From Oscillospiraceae bacterium (GTDB taxonomy: Bacteria; Bacillota; Clostridia; UMGS1883): 10,687 nucleotides of DNA. This document shows, piece by piece, positions 5,723-10,687 of the stretch. Position numbers and translations under genes: made by a program. The notes beneath the pieces are model-generated. The model ran no database searches, had not been told where the DNA came from, and was given only the letters and a program-made list of their open reading frames with translations. Position 1 is the first letter of the stretch; every line of letters begins with the position of its first letter. The stretch is taken from assembly GCA_022508735.1 (NCBI GenBank), contig JAFLUQ010000074.1, positions 1 through 10,687 on the forward strand, written 5' to 3'.

Positions 5723-6976
5723 ATGTCTTCCTATAAAGAGCTTATCAAAAACTTTGAAAAAATACGAGCCTATATGCGTGACTTTTATGTATATGGCTTT
5801 AAAAACCGCAATGATTACGATAAAAAAAGCAGCCGTACATACGACGACGAAAGGCGCCGCATGGAAAGCTGGCTTGGAGAGCATATGGGCTTTGTCATGA
5901 CGCCCGAGGGAAAAAACATTTTTATTTCAATAGACAGCCGTGTTTCGAAACATAATCCCTTCTATAAAGCCTTGAAATCCAAAAGCTTTACCGACGGAGA
6001 TATAACCCTTCACTTTATACTGTTTGACATTCTCTATTCTCCCGAAATAATTCTTTCTCTTCCCGAAATATTGGAAAAAATTGATGGATATCTCAGGGGC
6101 TTTGAAACACCGATGGTGTTTGATGAATCGACCGTCAGAAAAAAGCTCAAGGAATACACTGAGCAGGGTATTATTATTGCAGAAAAGTCAGCAAAAAGAA
6201 TGATGTACAGAAGGGTCAAGGATCTCGATTTGCCTGATATAACAGACGCTTTGAACTTTTATTCCGAGGTTGCTCCCTGTGGTATTATAGGCTCCTTCCT
6301 GCTTGACAAGGAGGATAAAACAACCGATAATTTCAGCTTTAAGCATCACTACATAACTTCGGCAATGGACTCCGATGTTCTTGCAATGCTTTTTACGGCG
6401 ATGCGAAAGAAGAGCGCTGTCACGGTAATGAATATGAGCAGGCGTTCAAATGAGCCCAGAAGAAACAGAATAATACCTTTGCGTATTTTTATAAGCGTAC
6501 AGAACGGCCGCCAGCACCTTTTGGCGTACCAACCGGATTTTAACGTAATTAAATCCTTCAGGATCGATTATTTGTCTGATGTGCGAATCGAAGAGGCAAC
6601 GCCTCGTTTCGATGAGCTGAGAGCAACTCTTGACAGAATGCAGACAAAAATGTGGGGCGTTATCGTCAAAAGAGGTCGCTACGGCAAAGAAAAATATGAG
6701 CATGTTGACTTTACTGTTAAGATTTCGAACAGCGAAGAACACATAGTTCGCAGACTAAACCGCGAAAAAAGAATCGGCACTGTCACAAAAATCGATGATA
6801 ACACTTATAGATTTTCTGCCGATGTATATGACACAAACGAAATGATACCATGGCTAAGAACCTTTATATGCAGAATAACCGAACTCAACTTTTCAAACAA
6901 GGCGATTGAAAGGCAATTCAAGAGCGATATTGAGGCAATGTATCGCATGTATGGCATAGAGGGGGCGGCAAAATGA
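5723..6976 (+). CDS. WYL-domain transcriptional regulator, first of a pair
   Basis: A 417-residue soluble protein. The N-terminal part (about 1-165) is helical and charged, with winged-helix-like segments, especially about 95-165. The WYL ligand-sensing domain lies at about 218-290: DVLAMLFTAMRKKSAVTV, then IIPLRIFISVQNGRQHLLAYQP and SFRIDYLSDVRI, matching the family layout of PL(x)n-G-(W)YLLAYD and (T)FRLDRI. The signature W-Y-L residues read Q-H-L here. A C-terminal WCX-like extension (about 305-417) follows. WYL domains bind small ligands or nucleic acids and control transcription, often of defence or stress genes. The ATG at 5723 has GGAGG at good spacing, and the last four bases overlap the second WYL gene (ATGA). 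Position before rtcB suggests control of RNA repair, analogous in role but unrelated to RtcR of Enterobacteria. Confidence 0.88.
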   Translation: MSSYKELIKNFEKIRAYMRDFYVYGFKNRNDYDKKSSRTYDDERRRMESWLGEHMGFVMTPEGKNIFISIDSRVSKHNPFYKALKSKSFTDGDITLHFILFDILYSPEIILSLPEILEKIDGYLRGFETPMVFDESTVRKKLKEYTEQGIIIAEKSAKRMMYRRVKDLDLPDITDALNFYSEVAPCGIIGSFLLDKEDKTTDNFSFKHHYITSAMDSDVLAMLFTAMRKKSAVTVMNMSRRSNEPRRNRIIPLRIFISVQNGRQHLLAYQPDFNVIKSFRIDYLSDVRIEEATPRFDELRATLDRMQTKMWGVIVKRGRYGKEKYEHVDFTVKISNSEEHIVRRLNREKRIGTVTKIDDNTYRFSADVYDTNEMIPWLRTFICRITELNFSNKAIERQFKSDIEAMYRMYGIEGAAK

Positions 6977-7881
6977 TTTTCAACGAAATATACTCTGCCT
7001 ACTACAATACAGTGGCAAAGATCCTTGCTGAAATTTTAAAAGGTAATACAAGCGAAAAAAATCTGAATAAAATTATTTCAGAAAATGCTTTCGGCGAAAG
7101 TATTCTGAACATATTGCCGTCCTTAAAAAATGAAAAATGGCAAATAGTAAGAAGCGATTTAACTACTCCTATCAAGCATATGCCCACAATGCCCCTGACA
7201 ACTGTGCAGAAGCAGTGGCTGAAGGCTATATCACAAGATCCGCGAATTAAGCTTTTCGATTTTAAAATCAACGGACTTGAGGATACAGAGCCGCTTTTCT
7301 CGCCGGATGACTATGTAATTTACGATAAATACAGCGACGGAGATCCTTATGATGATGAAAAATACATAGCTCATTTCCGCACAATCCTTAAAGCTATGCA
7401 AAACAAACAAAGCATCAAAATTGAGATGACAAACAGAAAAGGGAGAACCGTCTGTACAAGATGCGCTGCGGAAAGGCTTGAATATTCCGAAAAGGACGAT
7501 AAATTCAGGCTCGTTACAAGCGGGTGTCATTTCATAAGAACTATAAATATTGCAAGAATTACCAAATGCAGTATTTATAACGGCGAAGCCGTACTTCAAT
7601 CAGGAGCACCTGAAACAGATTACGATTACATAACCTTAAAGGTGAGCAAAGAACGAAATACACTGGAACGCTGTATGCTTCATTTTGCTCATTTTGAAAA
7701 AAGAGCAGAAAAAAACGACGGCCATTATTTTTTGCATATTAAGTTTGATAAGAATGACGAGCCGGAAATGGTAATTCGAGTGCTGTCCTTTGGTCCAACG
7801 GTTGAAGTGGTGGGATCCGAAAGTTTTAAAAAATTAATAATTGATAAGCTTATCTGCCAAAAAAACTGCGGACTTTTATAA
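6973..7881 (+). CDS. Second WYL-domain-like protein, paired with the first
   Basis: A 302-residue soluble protein, translationally coupled to the first WYL gene by an ATGA overlap. The N-terminal half (about 1-120) is helical with no clear helix-turn-helix. A diverged WYL core is visible at about 135-205: RTILKAMQNKQSIKIEM, AAERLEYSEKDDKFRLVTSG and RTINIARITKCSIY, where the W-Y-L position reads F-R-L. A C-terminal WCX-like part (about 218-300) ends the protein. Cysteines at 161, 164 and 185 could bind metal but may be incidental. Two unequal WYL proteins encoded together suggest a heteromer in which the first brings DNA binding and this one modulates ligand sensing; that is inference. The stop codon lies in the loop of the terminator at 7866-7897. 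Confidence 0.82.
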   Translation: MIFNEIYSAYYNTVAKILAEILKGNTSEKNLNKIISENAFGESILNILPSLKNEKWQIVRSDLTTPIKHMPTMPLTTVQKQWLKAISQDPRIKLFDFKINGLEDTEPLFSPDDYVIYDKYSDGDPYDDEKYIAHFRTILKAMQNKQSIKIEMTNRKGRTVCTRCAAERLEYSEKDDKFRLVTSGCHFIRTINIARITKCSIYNGEAVLQSGAPETDYDYITLKVSKERNTLERCMLHFAHFEKRAEKNDGHYFLHIKFDKNDEPEMVIRVLSFGPTVEVVGSESFKKLIIDKLICQKNCGLL

Positions 7882-7897
7882 GTTCGCAGCTTTTTTT
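7866..7897 (+). terminator. Intrinsic terminator/attenuator between the WYL genes and rtcB
   Basis: CTGCGGAC (7866-7873) and GTTCGCAG (7882-7889) form an 8-bp stem with one G-U pair and an 8-base loop, followed by seven T residues (7891-7897). It overlaps the end and stop codon of the second WYL gene and lies 31 bases before rtcB. There is no room for a promoter between the T-tract and the rtcB start, so rtcB needs read-through or a promoter inside the WYL gene. Confidence 0.75.
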
Positions 7898-7928
7898 CCG
7901 TGAAAAAGAAATTTTTTGGAGGTAAAAT

Positions 7929-9191
7929 ATGGTCATGAAAGGCACAGCCTTGCTCTCAATATTATCGGAAAGGAAGATCATAATGATAGAGATAAACGGC
8001 AAGTTTAATACTGCCATTTGTTATACAAACGACCTTGAGGACACCGCTTATGCACAGATCGAGTCGGTATGCAACGAGGCGGCGTTTGAAAAATCAAAAA
8101 TACGCATTATGCCTGACGTACATGCAGGCAAGGGCTGCACTATCGGCACTACTATGACAATTGTAGATAAGGTCGTTCCCAACATGGTAGGAGTTGACAT
8201 CGGCTGCGGTATGTATACCGTCTCTTTAGGGAAAACCGACATCGACTTTGAAAAATTTGACGATGCGGCACACTTTATTCCCTGTGGGAGAAATGTATGG
8301 GAAGGCAGGAAAGAAAGATTTGATTTAACTGTTCTTAAATGTCACCGTAATCTCAAAGACACAAAAAGACTTGAAAGAAGCCTCGGCACTTTAGGCGGAG
8401 GCAATCACTTTATAGAAATTGATGAAGATGCCGACGGCAATAAATATCTTGTCATCCATTCCGGGAGCCGGAACCTTGGCACACAGGTTGCCGAATTTTA
8501 TCAGGGCATTGCTGTTGATTTAAATCTTGGCAAAGAGGATTATTTCAAGAAAAGAGATGAAATTATCCGCACGTACAAAGAACAGGGCCGGAGAAGCGAA
8601 ATTCAGTCGACCCTCAAAACATTAGCTAAAGAGTGGGAGGAAAAGGAGCCCACCATGCCCCGGGATCTTTGCTATCTCTACGGATCATTTATGGAGGACT
8701 ATCTTCACGATATAAATATCTGCCAACAATTCGCAAAGCGCAACCGTGAGAAAATGGCGGAAGTGTTACTTGAAAAAACAGGATTAGCAGGTTACGAGTC
8801 ATTTCAGACTATACACAATTACATTGACGTTGATGAAATGATACTTCGCAAAGGCTCGGTTTCCGCAAAGAAGGGAGAAAAACTTCTTATCCCGATCAAT
8901 ATGCGCGACGGAAGTCTGATCTGCATCGGAAAGGGAAATGACGATTGGAACAACTCCGCCCCACACGGCGCGGGACGCCTTATGTCACGGTCTGCCGCCT
9001 TTGAAAGACTCACAATGGAGGAATATAAGGCGCAAATGGCAGGTATATATACCACTTGTGTAAATTCATCAACTCTTGATGAGTCACCTATGGCATATAA
9101 AAACATGGATGAAATCGTAGAAAGTATCGGGCCCACCGCAGAAATTATTTCACATATCAAGCCGATATATAATTTCAAAGCCGCTGAATAA
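7929..9191 (+). CDS. rtcB: RtcB family RNA-splicing ligase
   Basis: RtcB joins RNA 2',3'-cyclic-phosphate (or 3'-phosphate) ends to 5'-OH ends using GTP and Mn2+, in RNA repair. The protein is complete at 420 residues from this start. Visible family residues: MPDVHAGKGC (61-70), metal ligands Asp90 and Cys93 in VDIGCGM, GGGNHF with Asn159-His160, HSGSRNLG with His177, His296 in HNYI, and the guanylylated nucleophile His346 in PHGAGRLMSR. It belongs to the short bacterial group. Two starts are possible: ATG 7929 with GGAGG six bases upstream, or ATG 7983 with AAGGA at good spacing. Family members usually begin near the second (MIEINGKFN), so the first 18 residues may be a non-conserved extension. 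It follows the WYL pair and an internal terminator, and it is followed by a truncated gene start and a strong terminator. No archease or rtcA is present in the window. Confidence 0.96.
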   Translation: MVMKGTALLSILSERKIIMIEINGKFNTAICYTNDLEDTAYAQIESVCNEAAFEKSKIRIMPDVHAGKGCTIGTTMTIVDKVVPNMVGVDIGCGMYTVSLGKTDIDFEKFDDAAHFIPCGRNVWEGRKERFDLTVLKCHRNLKDTKRLERSLGTLGGGNHFIEIDEDADGNKYLVIHSGSRNLGTQVAEFYQGIAVDLNLGKEDYFKKRDEIIRTYKEQGRRSEIQSTLKTLAKEWEEKEPTMPRDLCYLYGSFMEDYLHDINICQQFAKRNREKMAEVLLEKTGLAGYESFQTIHNYIDVDEMILRKGSVSAKKGEKLLIPINMRDGSLICIGKGNDDWNNSAPHGAGRLMSRSAAFERLTMEEYKAQMAGIYTTCVNSSTLDESPMAYKNMDEIVESIGPTAEIISHIKPIYNFKAAE

Positions 9192-9208
9192 CAGAGGAGG
9201 TAATATGA

Positions 9209-9352
9209 ATGGAGGAAACGATCAAAGAAATCATAGCAGCCAAACTCAATGAAATAGAGCTAAAAGAGGGATTGGAGCAAGTTAAATGACTTGTTTTTGT
9301 CAACGGCGACATAAAAACCTATAACCACGGCTGAAAATTTACGGTATGATAA
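9209..9352 (+). pseudogene. Truncated gene start downstream of rtcB
   Basis: Immediately after rtcB, AGAGGAGG (9193-9200) stands eight bases before ATG 9209, an ideal initiation site. The frame encodes 26 residues beginning MEETIKEIIAAKLNEIE and stops at TGA 9287-9289. Beyond it the same frame continues with protein-like sequence (LVFVNGDIKTYNHG, then KFTV) interrupted by TGA at 9332 and 9347 and TAA at 9350. This fits a decayed gene whose body was lost, originally the next gene of the rtcB operon. The N-terminal helix resembles the start of COG3541-type nucleotidyltransferases, but that is weak and I do not assign it. A genuine 26-residue peptide is the alternative. Confidence 0.5.
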
Positions 9353-9412
9353 GATGAAAAAAATCAAAGATAGGAAAACTACCGCACCTGTTTTGCCGCT
9401 TAATTTTTAGAG

Positions 9413-9459
9413 TTAGTCAAGTATGATTTGCCGAATCGTACTTGACTAATCTATTTTTT
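9413..9459 (+). terminator. Strong intrinsic terminator of the rtcB unit
   Basis: TTAGTCAAGTATGATT (9413-9428) pairs with AATCGTACTTGACTAA (9434-9449) over 16 positions with a single G-U pair and a 5-base loop, followed by a T-rich tract ending in six T residues (9454-9459). The long stem and U-tract make it a clear rho-independent terminator for plus-strand transcripts. There is no matching T-tract on the minus side. Confidence 0.88.
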
Positions 9460-9471
9460 ATGTGTTATACT
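9442..9471 (+). promoter_or_regulatory. Possible promoter for the pseudogene-deformylase pair
   Basis: TTGACT (9442-9447, five of six consensus) and TATACT (9466-9471) are separated by 18 bases, placing a start near 9478. The -35 box lies in the descending arm of the terminator stem, so it could be accidental, but the geometry is good and the downstream deformylase otherwise has no obvious promoter. Confidence 0.45.
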
Positions 9472-9753
9472 ATAAACACTTTGAGATGTAGACAGTGCAA
9501 TGTTTATATATACCCAAAATTGACCGAGCCGGAGTATGCCGAGGGCAAAGCAAATGATTTGCTAAAAGACAACCCAAATGTAATTTACTCAGGAGATCTG
9601 TATTTTTGAGGCACCGGTGCGAGATACGAGGGCGGCACCTGTCAACACTTGAAAAGCTTAGGAATCGAAGAAATATGACGATAACCGAAGCACCCCTTCC
9701 GCCCGGCGGATGAAGAGATTTTAGAAAAGATTATCGAGGTTTATGATGGTTAA
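9460..9753 (+). pseudogene. Decayed reading frame upstream of the deformylase
   Basis: The frame from about 9460 (or TTG 9481) to TAA 9751 reads as convincing protein sequence for about 98 codons: CRQCNVYIYPKLTEPEYAEG, then IYSGDLYF, GTGARYEGGTCQHLKSLGIE, and KHPFRPADEEILEKIIEVYD. It is broken by TGA at 9607, TGA at 9676 and TAA at 9682. The first two TGA codons stand where a Trp codon would look natural, consistent with TGG-to-TGA decay. There is no clear ribosome site. The family is not one I recognise; a CxxC pair near the start could bind metal. Its last codons overlap the deformylase start, so the two were probably once coupled. Confidence 0.5.
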
Positions 9754-10159
9754 AGAGGTAATACACGATCCGATTTTTCTTAGTGGCAAGTCAGAGGCAG
9801 CGACAAAAGACGACTTGCAGGTTGCTAAGGATTTATTGGATACACTGGTTGCAAATAAAGACGGTTGTGTCGGCATGGCAGCGAACATGATTGGCGTGCA
9901 TAAACGGATCATTGTGTTTGACAACGAGGGCGCATATATGACTATGTTCAATCCCGAGATCATCAAAAAATCCGGAATGTATGACGCAGAAGAAGGATGT
10001 CTTTCTTTGGTTGGCGGCCCACGTAAATGCAAACGTTATCAGGCCATTAAGGTGCGGTGGCAAACCGCGGAATTTCAAACGCGAATAAAAACCTTCATCG
10101 GTTGGCCGGCGCAAATTATTCAGCATGAGATAGATCATTGCAATGGAATTTTAATATAG
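9746..10159 (+). CDS. Small peptide deformylase family protein with altered motif I
   Basis: Peptide deformylases remove the formyl group from N-terminal formyl-methionine with a metal held by one Cys and two His. This 137-residue protein, near the lower end of the family length, keeps motif II EGCLS (83-87, Cys85) and motif III QHEIDH (126-131, His127, Glu128, His131). Motif I, normally GLAAPQ, reads GMAANM (43-48), so the glutamine that supports the reaction intermediate is Met. I recall a subgroup of short clostridial proteins that share this GMAANMIG motif, so it is not damage. The ATG at 9746 is preferred, with GAGG six bases upstream; ATG 9743 is closer to the site. It overlaps the end of the upstream pseudogene. 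It may be a second, specialised deformylase rather than the housekeeping enzyme. Confidence 0.9.
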   Translation: MVKEVIHDPIFLSGKSEAATKDDLQVAKDLLDTLVANKDGCVGMAANMIGVHKRIIVFDNEGAYMTMFNPEIIKKSGMYDAEEGCLSLVGGPRKCKRYQAIKVRWQTAEFQTRIKTFIGWPAQIIQHEIDHCNGILI

Positions 10160-10185
10160 ACGGAAACGAAAAGAGAAAACTCCTC

Positions 10186-10236
10186 TGAACACAGGAACAC
10201 GTCCCTGTCTCCTTGCACTGACCCATGACCCATGTG
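10186..10236. repeat. Short repeat-rich intergenic segment, possibly REP-like
   Basis: The gap after the deformylase holds an imperfect palindrome with ACAGG (10191-10195) and CCTGT (10204-10208) arms around AACACGTC, and a tandem direct repeat TGACCCA (10219-10225 and 10226-10232). Clostridial genomes carry many short palindromic elements of this general composition near Y1/REP-type transposases, and a remnant of such a transposase lies about 330 bases away. The identification is tentative. Confidence 0.35.
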
Positions 10237-10237
10237 T

Positions 10238-10549
10238 CTATTCTTCTGCTACAATTCGCATTATTTTACCATCAGATTTTCTTACAACTATTGATATATC
10301 TCCGCCCGGAATAAGCGGTTCCCTGTACCTATATATGTAATAGCACGTCCCGTCATCTATTTCATGTATCCCAACAACTGTTTCAGCCAAATAATCTTCA
10401 CCAAATATTTGCAAATACACATCATCAGCAATGGCAATTGCTGCCTCTTTTGATAATTTAAAATCAGGCGTTTTAAGTACCGTCCAACCTTCAGTGTCAT
10501 AGTATCCAATATCTACCTTGTCAGTTTCTGCATTCGCTTTATCTGCCAT
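10238..10549 (-). CDS. NTF2-fold immunity-like protein, possibly N-terminally truncated
   Basis: A 103-residue protein whose residues about 31-103 follow the pattern of NTF2-fold immunity proteins, small antitoxin-like proteins that neutralise polymorphic toxins: LSKEAAIAIADDVYLQIFGED, then a Tyr-rich strand YYIYRY, PGGDISIVVRKSDGKIMRI. The family match is by pattern recall, so moderate. The first 25 residues are acidic and lack a signal peptide. The start at 10549 has no good ribosome site (only a distant GAAGG), and the frame stays open upstream to a TAG at about 10576-10578, so the true N-terminus may have been lost at the junction with the transposase remnant. No toxin gene is in the window. 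Expression is uncertain. Confidence 0.6.
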   Translation of the reverse strand: MADKANAETDKVDIGYYDTEGWTVLKTPDFKLSKEAAIAIADDVYLQIFGEDYLAETVVGIHEIDDGTCYYIYRYREPLIPGGDISIVVRKSDGKIMRIVAEE

Positions 10550-10565
10550 TATTTCAATCCGACCT

Positions 10566-10687
10566 TCATCGTTCTACTCTATTAAGACAATATGCGTATA
10601 TCTCATATCCACATATTGATCTATAAGCCTGTAGGGTTTCTAAAAATTTCAGATTATCTTCCTCATCTTCAAAAATAATCTGCCGAT
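10566..10687 (-). pseudogene. Fragment of an IS200/REP-type (Y1) transposase, broken at its 3' end
   Basis: On the minus strand an open frame enters from the right edge and reads RQIIFEDEEDNLKFL, ETLQAYRSICGYEIYAYCL, then NRVER and TGA (10568-10566). The segment ending in YAYCL is the hallmark of REP-associated/IS200-like Y1 transposases, in which it is normally followed by M-(S/P)-NH-(x)-H, the HUH metal motif. Here homology stops right after YAYCL, so the catalytic HUH and tyrosine are missing and the gene is a remnant. The N-terminus is outside the window. The break, near 10585, adjoins the immunity-like frame, indicating a deletion or rearrangement. Confidence 0.72.

Noticed and set aside
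9354..9410. Small plus-strand frame of 18 codons (MKKIKDRK...PLNF)
   Set aside because: It has no ribosome site, lies between a decayed frame and a terminator, and is too short to be distinguished from chance; it could be the tail of the lost gene.
9290..9460. tRNA, Y-RNA or other structured RNA next to rtcB
   Set aside because: The only clear structure is the terminator hairpin; no cloverleaf or tRNA consensus bases are visible.
1..10687. CRISPR array or classic defence island
   Set aside because: No regularly spaced repeats and no cas genes. WYL proteins occur in defence loci, but no effector other than RtcB is present here.

Overview
The window reads as chromosomal DNA of a strictly anaerobic, fermentative member of the Clostridia (Bacillota). 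The reasons are an electron-bifurcating-hydrogenase type operon (NuoE- and NuoF-like subunits with accessory iron-sulfur and ATPase proteins), strong GGAGG ribosome binding sites, sigma-A type promoters and a small clostridial-type peptide deformylase. A gut Oscillospirales/Ruminococcus-like host is plausible, but it is inferred and not proven by the sequence.

Region 1 (1-5448, all minus strand) is hydrogen and redox metabolism. Read in the direction of transcription, it begins with a sensing/regulatory cassette: DRTGG protein, RsbW-like ATPase, an [FeFe]-hydrogenase-like protein with altered active-site motifs, a second DRTGG protein, and a PHP-domain phosphoesterase. The genes overlap or lie within about 35 bases of one another, and a promoter is visible at about 5494-5522. 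After about 215 bases with a second promoter (2143-2171) and a perfect GC-rich hairpin in the leader, the structural operon follows: NuoE-like subunit, GHKL ATPase without a phosphoacceptor domain, [2Fe-2S] ferredoxin-like protein, and NuoF-like subunit running off the left edge. A catalytic hydrogenase subunit would be expected next, outside the window.

Region 2 (about 5660-9459, plus strand) looks lower in GC and is an RNA-repair module. A good promoter carrying a palindrome between its -35 and -10 boxes drives two overlapping genes for WYL-domain proteins. An intrinsic terminator sits exactly at the end of the second WYL gene. Then comes rtcB, encoding a complete RNA-splicing ligase with all catalytic residues visible. 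A well-initiated but truncated reading frame follows rtcB, and a long terminator closes the unit. The layout suggests that the WYL proteins sense a ligand and control the RNA ligase, possibly with read-through of the internal terminator as a second switch.

Region 3 (9460-10687) is a decayed accessory stretch: a pseudogene with several in-frame stops, an intact but non-canonical peptide deformylase overlapping its end, a short repeat-rich gap, and on the minus strand an NTF2-fold immunity-like reading frame. The latter is joined to the broken end of an IS200/REP-type (Y1) transposase. The right edge therefore looks like a rearrangement scar.
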